Below are positions 33,752-48,044 of a stretch of DNA of 64,000 nucleotides, in pieces; the stretch's first letter is position 1, and the number at the start of each line of letters is the position of its first letter. This DNA is from Megachile rotundata (taxonomy: Eukaryota; Arthropoda; Insecta; Hymenoptera; Megachilidae). Under the pieces are notes generated by a model that worked only from the letters and a program-made list of their open reading frames with translations, had not been told where the DNA came from and searched no databases. The translations under genes and the position numbers were made by a program. The DNA lies in the NCBI RefSeq assembly GCF_050947335.1, contig NW_027473610.1, positions 124,001 through 188,000 of the forward strand, given 5' to 3'.

Positions 33752-36700
33752 ACCACAATGAACAACTTTGCTCGTTTTGAACGAATTATGCTCATCTTCG
33801 CACGATTCAGCCTCTAATTCGCACATAGCCGCTGTAATTCGACTCTGTACTATCTAGTCATGTTAAGTTAACCTATCTGAGCACAATTCAACACCACAAT
33901 GAACAATTTTGCTCGTTTTGCACGAATTATGCTCATTTTCGCACGATTCAGCCTCTAATTCGCACATATCCGCTGTGATTCGACTCTGTCCCATCTAGTT
34001 ATGTTAAGTCATCGTAACTGAGCACAATTCAGCACCACAATGAACAACTTTGCCCGTTTTGCACGAATTATGCTCATTTTCGCACGATTCAGCCTCTAAT
34101 TCGTACATATCCGCTGTAATTCGACTCTGTACTATCTAGTTATGTTAAGTCATCGTAACTGCGCACAATTCAGCACCACAATGAACAACTTTGCTTGTTT
34201 TGCACGAATTATGCTCATTTTCGCACGATTCAGCCTCTAATTCGTACATATCCGCTGTAATTCGACTCTGTACTATCTAGTTATGTTATGTTATCCTATC
34301 TGAGCACAATTCAACACCACAGTGTACAATTTTGCTCGTTTTGCAGGAATTATGCTCATTTTCGCACGATTCAGACTCTAATTCGCACATATCCGCTTTG
34401 AGTCGACTCTGTACCATCTAGTTATGTTAAGTTATCCTATCTGAGCACAATTCAGCACCACAATGAACAACTTTGCCCGTTTTGCACGAATTATGCTCAT
34501 TTTCGCACGATTCAGCCTCTAATTCGTACATATCCGCTGTAATTCGACTCTGTACTATCTAGTTATGTTAAGTTATCCTATCTGAGCACAATTCAACACC
34601 ACAATGAACAACTTTGCCCGTTTTGCACGAATTATGCTCATTTTCGCACGATTCAGACTCTAATTCCCACATATCCGCTTTGAGTCGACTCTGTACCATC
34701 TAGTTATGTTAAGTCATCGTAACTGAGCACAATTCAGCACCACAATGAACAACTTTGCTCGTTTTGCACGAATTATGCTCATTTTCGCACGATTCAGCAT
34801 CTAATTCGCACATATTCGCTGTTATTATACTCTGTACCATCTAGTTATGTTGAGTTACCACAACTGAGCACAATTCGACACCACAATGAACAATTTTGCT
34901 CGTTTTGCACGAATTATGCTCATTTTCGCACGATTCAGCCTCTAATTCGCACATATCCGCTGTGATTCGACTCTGTACCATCTGGTTATGTTATGTTATC
35001 GTAACTGAGCACAATTCAGCACCGCAATGAACAATTTTGCTCGGTTTGCACGAATTATGCTCATTTTCGCACGATTCAGCCTCTAATTCGCACATATCCG
35101 CTGTGATTCGACTCTGTACCATCTAGTTATGTTAAGTCATCGTAACTGAGCACAATTCAGGACCACAATGAACAACTTTGCTCGTTTTGAACGAATTATG
35201 CTCATTTTCGCACGATTCAGCCTCTAATTCGCACATATCCGCTGTAATTCGACTCTGTACTATCTAGTTATGTTATGTTATCCTATCTGAGCACAATTCA
35301 ACACCACAGTGAACAGTTTTGCTCGTTTTGCAAGAATTATGCTCATTTTCGTACGATTCAGCCTCTAATTCGCACATATCCGCTGTAATTCGACTCTGTA
35401 CTATCTAGTTATGTTAAGTTAACCTATCTGAGCACAATTCAACACCACAATGAACAATTTTGCTCGTTTTGCACGAATTATGCTCATTTTCGCACGATTC
35501 AGCCTCTAATTCGCACATATCCGCTGTGATTCGACTCTGTACCATCTAGTTATGTTAAGTCATCGTAACTGAGCACAATTCAGGACCACAATGAACAACT
35601 TTGCTCGTTTTGAACGAATTATGCTCATTTTCGCACGATTCAGCCTCTAATTCGCACATATCCGCTGTAATGCGACTCTGTACTATCTAGTTATGTTAAG
35701 TTATCCTATCTGAGCACAATTCAACACCACAATGAACAATTTTGCTCGTTTTGCACGAATTTTGCTCGTTTTGAACGAATTTTGCTCTTTTTCGCACGAT
35801 TCAGCCTCTAATTCGCACGTATTCGCTGTGATTCGACTCTGTACCATCTAGTTATGTTAAGTTACCACAACTGAGCACAATTCGACACCACAATGAACAA
35901 TTTTGCTCGTAATGAACGTATTTTGCTCATTTTACGCAAGATTCAGCCTCTAATTCGCACATATCCGTTGTGATTCGACTCTGTCCCATCTAGTTATGTT
36001 AAGTTATCGTAACTCAGCACAATTCGACACCACAATGGACAATTTTGCTCGTAATGAACGAATTATGCTCATTTTCGCACGATTCAGCCTCTAATTCGCA
36101 CATATCCGCTGTAATTCGACTCTGTACAATCTAGTTATGTTAAGTTATCCTATCTGAGCACAATTCAACACCACAATGAACAGTTTTGCTCGTTTTGCAC
36201 GAATTTTGCTCGTTTTGAACGAATTTTGCTCATTTTCGAACGATTCAGCCTCTAATTCGCACATATCCGCTGTAATTCGACTCTGTACTATCTAGTTATG
36301 TTATGTTATCCTATCTGAGCACGATTCAACACCACAGTGAACAATTTTGCTCGTCTTGCAAGAATTATGCTCATTTTCGAACGATTCAGCCTCTAATTCG
36401 CACATATCCGCTGTGATTCGACTCTGTACCATCTAGTTATGTTAAGTCATCGTAACTGAGCACAATTCGACACCACAATGAACAATTTTGCACGTAATGA
36501 TTGTATTTTGCTCATTTTCGCACGATTCAGCCTCTAATTCGCACATATCCGCTGTGATTTGACTCTGTCCCATCTAGTTATGTTAAGTTATCGTAACTGA
36601 GCACAATTCAACACCACAATGCACAATTTTGCTCGTTTTGCACGAATTCTGCTCATTTTCGAACGATTCAGCCTCTAATTCGCACATATCCGCTGTAATT

Positions 36701-37076
36701 CGACTCTGTACTATCTAGTTATGTTATGTTATCCTATCTGAGCACAATTCAACACCACAGTGAACAGTTTTGCTCGTTTTGCATGAATTATGCTCATTTT
36801 CGAACGATTCAGCCTCTAATTCGCACATATCCGCTGTAATTCGACTCTGTACTATCTAGTTATGTTAAGTTAACCTATCTGAGCACAATTCAACACCACA
36901 ATGAACAATTTTGCTCGTTTTGCACGAATTATGCTCATTTTCGCACGATTCAGCCTCTAATTCGCACATATCCGCTGTGATTCGACTCTGTACCATCTAG
37001 TTATGTTAAGTCATCGTAACTGAGCACAATTCAGGACCACAATGAACAACTTTGCTCGTTTTGAACGAATTATGCT
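33752..37076 (+). repeat. Higher-order repeat B, copy 2
   Basis: A direct tandem copy of 30468-33751. Differences I noticed are isolated substitutions, for example CTCGGTTTG near 35041 and TCATTTTCG against TCGTTTTCG near 31355/34639. Similarity ends at about 37076, where copy 1 has TCATCTTCG. After it, 37.08-37.6 kb restarts the order found at 35.63-36.15 kb (offset 1451, ten monomers). Confidence 0.92.
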
Positions 37077-38234
37077 CATTTTCGCACGATTCAGCCTCTA
37101 ATTCGCACATATCCGCTGTAATGCGACTCTGTACTATCTAGTTATGTTAAGTTATCCTATCTGAGCACAATTCAACACCACAATGAACAATTTTGCTCGT
37201 TTTGCACGAATTTTGCTCGTTTTGAACGAATTTTGCTCTTTTTCGCACGATTCAGCCTCTAATTCGCACGTATTCGCTGTGATTCGACTCTGTACCATCT
37301 AGTTATGTTAAGTTACCACAACTGAGCACAATTCGACACCACAATGAACAATTTTGCTCGTAATGAACGTATTTTGCTCATTTTACGCAAGATTCAGCCT
37401 CTAATTCGCACATATCCGTTGTGATTCGACTCTGTCCCATCTAGTTATGTTAAGTTATCGTAACTCAGCACAATTCGACACCACAATGGACAATTTTGCT
37501 CGTAATGAACGAATTATGCTCATTTTCGCACGATTCAGCCTCTAATTCGCACATATCCGCTGTAATTCGACTCTGTACAATCTAGTTATGTTAAGTTATC
37601 CTATCTGAGCACAATTCAACACCACAGTGAACAATTTTGCTCGTTTTGCAAGAATTATGCTCATTTTCGAACGATTCAGCCTCTAATTCGCACATATCCG
37701 CTGTGATTCGACTCTGTACCATCTAGTTATGTTAAGTCATCGTAACTGAGCACAATTCAGCACCACAATGAACAACTTTGCTCGTTTTGAACGAATTATG
37801 CTCATCTTCGCACGATTCAGCCTCTAAATCGCACATAGCCGCTGTAATTCGACTCCGTACTATCTAGTCATGTTAAGTTAACCTATCTGAGCACAATTCA
37901 ACACCACAATGAACAATTTTGCTCGTTTTGCACGAATTATGCTCATTTTCGCACGATTCAGCCTCTAATTCGCCCATATCCGCTGTGATTCGACTCTGTA
38001 CCATCTAGTTATGTTAAGTCATCGTAACTGAGCACAATTCAGCACCACAATGAACAACTTTGCTCGTTTTGCACGAATTATGCTCACTTTCGCACGATTC
38101 AGCCTCTAATTCGTACATATTCGCTGTGATTCGACTCTGTACCATCTAGTTATGTTAAGTCATCGTAGCTGAGCACAATTCAGCACCACAATGAACAACT
38201 TTGCTCGTTTTGCACGAATTATGCTCATTTTCGC
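37077..38234 (+). repeat. Linker segment later copied to 48, 58 and 62 kb
   Basis: Contains the TAATGCGAC monomer, the TTTTACGCAA mark at 37381 and the ATCGCACATAGCC monomer at 37822. The same order lies at 48.05-49.1 kb (offset 11,014), 58.0-59.1 kb and 61.9-63.07 kb (offset 24,851). It is therefore one of the most copied pieces of the right half. Confidence 0.88.
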
Positions 38235-39544
38235 ACGATTCAGCCTCTAATTCGCACATATCCGCTGTGATTCGACTCTGTACCATCTGGTTATGTTAAG
38301 TTATCGTAACTGAGCACAATTCAGCACCGCAATGAACAACTTTGCCCGTTTTGCACGAATTATGCTCATTTTCGCACGATTCAGCCTCTAATTCGTACAT
38401 ATCCGCTGTACTTCGACTCTGTACTATCTAGTTATGTTAAGTTATCGTAACTGAGCACAATTCGACACCACAATGAACAATTTTGCTCGTTTTGCACGAA
38501 TTTTGCTCATTTTCGAACGATTCAGCCTCTAATTCGCACATATCCGCTGTAATTCGACTCTGTACTATCTAGTTATGTTATGTTATCCTATCTGAGCACA
38601 ATTCAACACCACAGTGAGCAGTTTTGCTCGTTTTGCAAGAATTATGCTCATTTTCGAACGATTCAGCCTCTAATTCGCACATATCCGCTGTAATTCGACT
38701 CTGTACTATCTAGTTATGTTAAGTTAACCTATCTGAGCACAATTCGACACCACAATGAGCAATTTTGCTCGTTTTGCACGAATTATGCTCATTTTCGCAC
38801 GATTCAGCCTCTAATTCGCACATATCCGCTGTGATTCGACTCTGTACCATCTAGTTATGTTAAGTCATCGTAACTGAGCACAATTCAGGACCACAATGAA
38901 CAACTTTGCTCGTTTTGAACGAATTATGCTCATTTTCGCACGATTCAGCCTCTAATTCGCACATATCCGCTGTAATGCGACTCTGTACTATCTAGTTATG
39001 TTAAGTTATCCTATCTGAGCACAATTCAACACCACAATGAACAATTTTGCTCGTTTTGCACGAATTTTGCTCGTTTTGAACGAATTTTGCTCTTTTTCGC
39101 ACGATTCAGCCTCTAATTCGCACGTATTCGCTGTGATTCGACTCTGTACCATCTAGTTATGTTAAGTTACCACAACTGAGCACAATTCGACACCACAATG
39201 AACAATTTTGCTCGTAATGAACGTATTTTGCTCATTTTACGCAAGATTCAGCCTCTAATTCGCACATATCCGTTGTGATTCGACTCTGTCCCATCTAGTT
39301 ATGTTAAGTTATCCTATCTGAGCACAATTCAACACCACAATGAACAGTTTTGCTCGTTTTGCACGAATTTTGCTCGTTTTGAACGAATTTTGCTCATTTT
39401 CGAACGATTCAGTCTCTAATTCGCACATATCCGCTGTAATTCGACTCTGTACTATATAGTTATGTTATGTTATCCTATCTGAGCACAATTCAACACCACA
39501 GTGAACAATTTTGCTCGTTTTGCAAGAATTATGCTCATTTTCGA
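38235..39544 (+). repeat. 1310-bp tandem duplication, copy 1 (9 monomers)
   Basis: Nine monomers with two of 161 bp and one of 142 bp (9 x 141 + 40 + 1 = 1310). The left edge is set by TCGCACG at 38234 against TCGAACG at 39544. It carries a perfect CENP-B-box-like allele at 38344. Confidence 0.92.
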
Positions 39545-40854
39545 ACGATTCAGCCTCTAATTCGCACATATCCGCTGTGATTCGACTCTGTACCATCTGG
39601 TTATGTTAAGTTATCGTAACTGAGCACAATTCAGCACCGCAATGAACAACTTTGCCCGTTTTGCACGAATTATGCTCATTTTCGCACGATTCAGCCTCTA
39701 ATTCGTACATATCCGCTGTACTTCGACTCTGTACTATCTAGTTATGTTAAGTTATCGTAACTGAGCACAATTCGACACCACAATGAACAATTTTGCTCGT
39801 TTTGCACGAATTTTGCTCATTTTCGAACGATTCAGCCTCTAATTCGCACATATCCGCTGTAATTCGACTCTGTACTATCTAGTTATGTTATGTTATCCTA
39901 TCTGAGCACAATTCAACACCACAGTGAGCAGTTTTGCTCGTTTTGCAAGAATTATGCTCATTTTCGAACGATTCAGCCTCTAATTCGCACATATCCGCTG
40001 TAATTCGACTCTGTACTATCTAGTTATGTTAAGTTAACCTATCTGAGCACAATTCGACACCACAATGAGCAATTTTGCTCGTTTTGCACGAATTATGCTC
40101 ATTTTCGCACGATTCAGCCTCTAATTCGCACATATCCGCTGTGATTCGACTCTGTACCATCTAGTTATGTTAAGTCATCGTAACTGAGCACAATTCAGGA
40201 CCACAATGAACAACTTTGCTCGTTTTGAACGAATTATGCTCATTTTCGCACGATTCAGCCTCTAATTCGCACATATCCGCTGTAATGCGACTCTGTACTA
40301 TCTAGTTATGTTAAGTTATCCTATCTGAGCACAATTCAACACCACAATGAACAATTTTGCTCGTTTTGCACGAATTTTGCTCGTTTTGAACGAATTTTGC
40401 TCTTTTTCGCACGATTCAGCCTCTAATTCGCACGTATTCGCTGTGATTCGACTCTGTACCATCTAGTTATGTTAAGTTACCACAACTGAGCACAATTCGA
40501 CACCACAATGAACAATTTTGCTCGTAATGAACGTATTTTGCTCATTTTACGCAAGATTCAGCCTCTAATTCGCACATATCCGTTGTGATTCGACTCTGTC
40601 CCATCTAGTTATGTTAAGTTATCCTATCTGAGCACAATTCAACACCACAATGAACAGTTTTGCTCGTTTTGCACGAATTTTGCTCGTATTGAACGAATTT
40701 TGCTCATTTTCGAACGATTCAGTCTCTAATTCGCACATATCCGCTGTAATTCGACTCTGTACTATATAGTTATGTTATGTTATCCTATCTGAGCACAATT
40801 CAACACCACAGTGAACAATTTTGCTCGTTTTGCAAGAATTATGCTCATTTTCGA
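39545..40854 (+). repeat. 1310-bp tandem duplication, copy 2
   Basis: Immediate repeat of 38235-39544, matching for about 16 further bases to 40870. The one internal difference I noticed is CTCGTATTG near 40688 against CTCGTTTTG. That A allele was then carried into the 4066-bp repeat (44.75 and 50.99 kb), which dates the duplication order. Confidence 0.92.
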
Positions 40855-43800
40855 ACGATTCAGCCTCTAAATCGCACATAGCCGCTGTAATTCGACTCCG
40901 TACTATCTAGTCATGTTAAGTTAACCTATCTGAGCACAATTCAACACCACAATGAACAATTTTGCTCGTTTTGCACGAATTATGCTCATTTTCGCACGAT
41001 TCAGCCTCTAATTCGCCCATATCCGCTGTGATTCGACTCTGTACCATCTAGTTATGTTAAGTCATCGTAACTGAGCACAATTCAGCACCACAATGAACAA
41101 CTTTGCTCGTTTTGCACGAATTATGCTCATTTTCGCACGATTCAGCATCTAATTCACACATATTCGCTGTGATTCGACTCTGTACCATCTAATTATGTTA
41201 AGTCATCGTAGCTGAGCACAATTCAGCGCCACAATGAACAACTTTGCTCGTTTTGAACTAATTATGCTCATTTCCGCACGATTCAGCCTGTAATTCGCAC
41301 ATATCCGCTGTGATTCGACTCTGTACTATCTAGTTATGTTAAGTCATCGTAACTCAGCACAATTCAGCACCACAATGAACAACTCTGTTCGTTTTGAACG
41401 AATTATGCTCATTTTCGCACGATTCAGCTCTAATTCGCACATATCCGCTGTAATTCGACTCTGTACTATCTAGTTATGTCAAGTTATCCTATCTGAGCAC
41501 AATTCAACACCACAATGAACAGTTTTGCTCGTTTTGCACAAATTTTGCTCGTTTTGAACGAATTTTGCTCATTTTCGAACGATTCAGCCTCTAATTCGCA
41601 CATATCCGCTGTAATTCGACTCTGTACTATCTAGTTATGTTATGTTATCCTATCTGAGCACAATTCAACACCACAATGAACAACTTTGCCCGTTTTGCAC
41701 GAATTATGCTCATTTTCGCACGATTCAGCCTCTAATTCGTACATATCCGCTGTAATTCGACTCTGTACTATCTAGTTATGTTAAGTTATCCTATCTGAGC
41801 ACAATTCAACGCCACAATGAACAACTTTGCCCGTTTTGCACGAATTATGCTCATTTTCGCACGATTCAGCCTCTAATTCGTACATATCCGCTGTAATTCG
41901 ACTCTGTACTATCTAGTTATGTTAAGTTATCCTATCTGAGCACAATTCAACACCACAATGAACAGTTTTGCTCGTTTTGCACGAATTATGCTCATTTTCG
42001 CACGATTCAGCCTCTAATTCGCACATATCCGCTGCGATTCGACTCTGTACCATCTGGGTATGTTAAGTTATCGTAACTGAGCACAATTCAGCACCACAAT
42101 GAACAACTTTGCCCGTTTTGCACGAATTATGCTCATTTTCGCACGATTCAGCCTCTAATTCGTACATATCCGCTGTACTTCGACTCTGTACTATCTAGTT
42201 ATGTTAAGTTATCGTAACTGAGCACAATTCGACACCACAATTAACAATTTTGCTCGTTTTGCACGTATTATGCACATTTTCGCACGATTCAGCATCTAAT
42301 TCGCACATATTCGCTGTGATTCGACTCTGTACCATCTAGTTATGTTAAGTCATCGTAGCTGACCACAATTCAGCACCACAATGAACAACTTTGCTCGTTT
42401 TGAACTAATTATGCTCATTTTCGCACGATTCAGCTCTAATTCGCACATATCCGCTGTAATTCGACTCTGTACTATCTAGTTATGTTAAGTTATCCTATCT
42501 GAGCACAATTCAACACCACAATGAACAGTTTTGCTCGTTTTGCACGAATTTTGCTCGTTTTGAACGAATTTTGCTCATTTTCGAACGATTCAGCCTCTAA
42601 TTCGCACATATCCGCTGTAATTCGACTCTGTACTATCTAGTTATGTTATGTTATCCTATCTGAGCACAATTCAACACCACAGTGAACAATTTTGCTCGTT
42701 TTGCAAGAATTATGCTCATTTTCGAACGATTCAGCCTCTAATTCGCACATATCCGCTGTAATTCGACTCTGTACTATCTAGTTATGTTAAGTTAACCTAT
42801 CTGAGCACAATTCAACACCACAATGAACAACTTTGCCCGTTTTGCACGAATTATGCTCATTTTCGCACGATTCAGCCTCTAATTCGTACATATCCGCTGT
42901 AATTCGACTCTGTACTATCTAGTTATGTTAAGTTATCCTATCTGAGCACAATTCAACACCACAATGAACAGTTTTGCTCGTTTTGCACGAATTTTGCTCG
43001 TTTTGAACGAATTTTGCTCATTTTCGAACGATTCAGCCTCTAATTCGCACATATCCGCTGTAATTCGACTCTGTACTATCTAGTTATGTTATGTTATCCT
43101 ATCTGAGCACAATTCAACACCACAATGAACAACTTTGCCCGTTTTGCACGAATTATGCTCATTTTCGCACGATTCAGCCTCTAATTCGTACATATCCGCT
43201 GTAATTCGACTCTGTTCTATCTAGTTATGTTAAGTTATCCTATCTGAGCACAATTCAACACCACAATGAACAGTTTTGCTCGTTTTGCACGAATTATGCT
43301 CATTTTCGCACGATTCAGCCTCTAATTCGCACATATCCGCTGCGATTCGACTCTGTACCATCTGGTTATGTTAAGTTATCGTAACTGAGCACAATTCAGC
43401 ACCACAATGAACAACTTTGCCCGTTTTGCACGAATTATGCTCATTTTCGCACGATTCAGCCTCTAATTCGTACATATCCGCTGAACTTCGACTCTACACT
43501 ATCTAGTTATGTTAAGTTATCGTAACTGAGCACAATTCGACACCACAATTAACAATTTTGCTCGTTTTGCACGTATTATGCTCATTTTCGCACGACTCAG
43601 CATCTAATTCGCACATATTCGCTGTGATTCGACTCTGTACCATCTAGTTATGTTAAGTCATCGTAGCTGACCACAATTCAGCACCACAATGAACAACTTT
43701 GCTCGTTTTGAACTAATTATGCTCATTTTCGCACGATTCAGCTCTAATTCGCACATATCCGCTGTAATTCGACTCTGTACTATCTAGTTATGTTAAGTTA

Positions 43801-44135
43801 TCCTATCTGAGCACAATTCAACACCACAATGAACAGTTTTGCTCGTTTTGCACGAATTTTGCTCGTATTGAACGAATTTTGCTCATTTTCGAACGATTCA
43901 GCCTCTAATTCGCACATATCCGCTGTAATTCGACTCTGTACTATCTAGTTATGTTATGTTATCCTATCTGAGCACAATTCAACACCACAGTGAACAATTT
44001 TGCTCGTTTTGCAAGAATTATGCTCATTTTCGAACGATTCAGCCTCTAATTCGCACATATCCGCTGTAATTTGACTCTGTACTATCTAGTTATGTTAAGT
44101 TAACCTATCTGAGCACAATTCAACACCACAATGAA
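40070..44135 (+). repeat. Higher-order repeat C, copy 1 (28 monomers, 4066 bp)
   Basis: Twenty-eight monomers: six of 161 bp, one of 142 bp and three of 140 bp (28 x 141 + 120 + 1 - 3 = 4066). It overlaps the second 1310-bp copy. It holds seven perfect CENP-B-box-like alleles (41688, 41829, 42111, 42835, 43137, 43419, and 39654 just upstream). Private bases not shared with the other copies include 41811 (G), 43216 (T) and 43596 (C). Confidence 0.93.
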
Positions 44136-47100
44136 CAATTTTGCTCGTTTTGCACGAATTATGCTCATTTTCGCACGATTCAGCCTCTAATTCGCACATA
44201 TCCGCTGTGATTCGACTCTGTACCATCTAGTTATGTTAAGTCATCGTAACTGAGCACAATTCAGGACCACAATGAACAACTTTGCTCGTTTTGAACGAAT
44301 TATGCTCATTTTCGCACGATTCAGCCTCTAATTCGCACATATCCGCTGTAATGCGACTCTGTACTATCTAGTTATGTTAAGTTATCCTATCTGAGCACAA
44401 TTCAACACCACAATGAACAATTTTGCTCGTTTTGCACGAATTTTGCTCGTTTTGAACGAATTTTGCTCTTTTTCGCACGATTCAGCCTCTAATTCGCACG
44501 TATTCGCTGTGATTCGACTCTGTACCATCTAGTTATGTTAAGTTACCACAACTGAGCACAATTCGACACCACAATGAACAATTTTGCTCGTAATGAACGT
44601 ATTTTGCTCATTTTACGCAAGATTCAGCCTCTAATTCGCACATATCCGTTGTGATTCGACTCTGTCCCATCTAGTTATGTTAAGTTATCCTATCTGAGCA
44701 CAATTCAACACCACAATGAACAGTTTTGCTCGTTTTGCACGAATTTTGCTCGTATTGAACGAATTTTGCTCATTTTCGAACGATTCAGTCTCTAATTCGC
44801 ACATATCCGCTGTAATTCGACTCTGTACTATATAGTTATGTTATGTTATCCTATCTGAGCACAATTCAACACCACAGTGAACAATTTTGCTCGTTTTGCA
44901 AGAATTATGCTCATTTTCGAACGATTCAGCCTCTAAATCGCACATAGCCGCTGTAATTCGACTCCGTACTATCTAGTCATGTTAAGTTAACCTATCTGAG
45001 CACAATTCAACACCACAATGAACAATTTTGCTCGTTTTGCACGAATTATGCTCATTTTCGCACGATTCAGCCTCTAATTCGCCCATATCCGCTGTGATTC
45101 GACTCTGTACCATCTAGTTATGTTAAGTCATCGTAACTGAGCACAATTCAGCACCACAATGAACAACTTTGCTCGTTTTGCACGAATTATGCTCATTTTC
45201 GCACGATTCAGCATCTAATTCACACATATTCGCTGTGATTCGACTCTGTACCATCTAATTATGTTAAGTCATCGTAGCTGAGCACAATTCAGCGCCACAA
45301 TGAACAACTTTGCTCGTTTTGAACTAATTATGCTCATTTCCGCACGATTCAGCCTGTAATTCGCACATATCCGCTGTGATTCGACTCTGTACTATCTAGT
45401 TATGTTAAGTCATCGTAACTCAGCACAATTCAGCACCACAATGAACAACTCTGTTCGTTTTGAACGAATTATGCTCATTTTCGCACGATTCAGCTCTAAT
45501 TCGCACATATCCGCTGTAATTCGACTCTGTACTATCTAGTTATGTCAAGTTATCCTATCTGAGCACAATTCAACACCACAATGAACAGTTTTGCTCGTTT
45601 TGCACAAATTTTGCTCGTTTTGAACGAATTTTGCTCATTTTCGAACGATTCAGCCTCTAATTCGCACATATCCGCTGTAATTCGACTCTGTACTATCTAG
45701 TTATGTTATGTTATCCTATCTGAGCACAATTCAACACCACAATGAACAACTTTGCCCGTTTTGCACGAATTATGCTCATTTTCGCACGATTCAGCCTCTA
45801 ATTCGTACATATCCGCTGTAATTCGACTCTGTACTATCTAGTTATGTTAAGTTATCCTATCTGAGCACAATTCAACACCACAATGAACAACTTTGCCCGT
45901 TTTGCACGAATTATGCTCATTTTCGCACGATTCAGCCTCTAATTCGTACATATCCGCTGTAATTCGACTCTGTACTATCTAGTTATGTTAAGTTATCCTA
46001 TCTGAGCACAATTCAACACCACAATGAACAGTTTTGCTCGTTTTGCACGAATTATGCTCATTTTCGCACGATTCAGCCTCTAATTCGCACATATCCGCTG
46101 CGATTCGACTCTGTACCATCTGGGTATGTTAAGTTATCGGAACTGAGCACAATTCAGCACCACAATGAACAACTTTGCCCGTTTTGCACGAATTATGCTC
46201 ATTTTCGCACGATTCAGCCTCTAATTCGTACATATCCGCTGTACTTCGACTCTGTACTATCTAGTTATGTTAAGTTATCGTAACTGAGCACAATTCGACA
46301 CCACAATTAACAATTTTGCTCGTTTTGCACGTATTATGCACATTTTCGCACGATTCAGCATCTAATTCGCACATATTCGCTGTGATTCGACTCTGTACCA
46401 TCTAGTTATGTTAAGTCATCGTAGCTGACCACAATTCAGCACCACAATGAACAACTTTGCTCGTTTTGAACTAATTATGCTCATTTTCGCACGATTCAGC
46501 TCTAATTCGCACATATCCGCTGTAATTCGACTCTGTACTATCTAGTTATGTTAAGTTATCCTATCTGAGCACAATTCAACACCACAATGAACAGTTTTGC
46601 TCGTTTTGCACGAATTTTGCTCGTTTTGAACGAATTTTGCTCATTTTCGAACGATTCAGCCTCTAATTCGCACATATCCGCTGTAATTCGACTCTGTACT
46701 ATCTAGTTATGTTATGTTATCCTATCTGAGCACAATTCAACACCACAGTGAACAATTTTGCTCGTTTTGCAAGAATTATGCTCATTTTCGAACGATTCAG
46801 CCTCTAATTCGCACATATCCGCTGTAATTCGACTCTGTACTATCTAGTTATGTTAAGTTAACCTATCTGAGCACAATTCAACACCACAATGAACAACTTT
46901 GCCCGTTTTGCACGAATTATGCTCATTTTCGCACGATTCAGCCTCTAATTCGTACATATCCGCTGTAATTCGACTCTGTACTATCTAGTTATGTTAAGTT
47001 ATCCTATCTGAGCACAATTCAACACCACAATGAACAGTTTTGCTCGTTTTGCACGAATTTTGCTCGTTTTGAACGAATTTTGCTCATTTTCGAACGATTC

Positions 47101-48044
47101 AGCCTCTAATTCGCACATATCCGCTGTAATTCGACTCTGTACTATCTAGTTATGTTATGTTATCCTATCTGAGCACAATTCAACACCACAATGAACAACT
47201 TTGCCCGTTTTGCACGAATTATGCTCATTTTCGCACGATTCAGCCTCTAATTCGTACATATCCGCTGTAATTCGACTCTGTACTATCTAGTTATGTTAAG
47301 TTATCCTATCTGAGCACAATTCAACACCACAATGAACAGTTTTGCTCGTTTTGCACGAATTATGCTCATTTTCGCACGATTCAGCCTCTAATTCGCACAT
47401 ATCCGCTGCGATTCGACTCTGTACCATCTGGTTATGTTAAGTTATCGTAACTGAGCACAATTCAGCACCACAATGAACAACTTTGCCCGTTTTGCACGAA
47501 TTATGCTCATTTTCGCACGATTCAGCCTCTAATTCGTACATATCCGCTGAACTTCGACTCTACACTATCTAGTTATGTTAAGTTATCGTAACTGAGCACA
47601 ATTCGACACCACAATTAACAATTTTGCTCGTTTTGCACGTATTATGCTCATTTTCGCACGATTCAGCATCTAATTCGCACATATTCGCTGTGATTCGACT
47701 CTGTACCATCTAGTTATGTTAAGTCATCGTAGCTGACCACAATTCAGCACCACAATGAACAACTTTGCTCGTTTTGAACTAATTATGCTCATTTTCGCAC
47801 GATTCAGCTCTAATTCGCACATATCCGCTGTAATTCGACTCTGTACTATCTAGTTATGTTAAGTTATCCTATCTGAGCACAATTCAACACCACAATGAAC
47901 AGTTTTGCTCGTTTTGCACGAATTTTGCTCGTATTGAACGAATTTTGCTCATTTTCGAACGATTCAGCCTCTAATTCGCACATATCCGCTGTAATTCGAC
48001 TCTGTACTATCTAGTTATGTTATGTTATCCTATCTGAGCACAAT
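44136..48044 (+). repeat. Higher-order repeat C, copy 2
   Basis: Tandem repeat of 40070-44135 in the same order, with a private GG at 46139-46140 region (TTATCGGAACTG). It ends at 48044, about 282 bp (two monomers) earlier than copy 1. The next marks (CAGGACC 48045, TTTTACGCAA 48395) are 3784 bp from their copy-2 equivalents rather than 4066. Confidence 0.92.
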
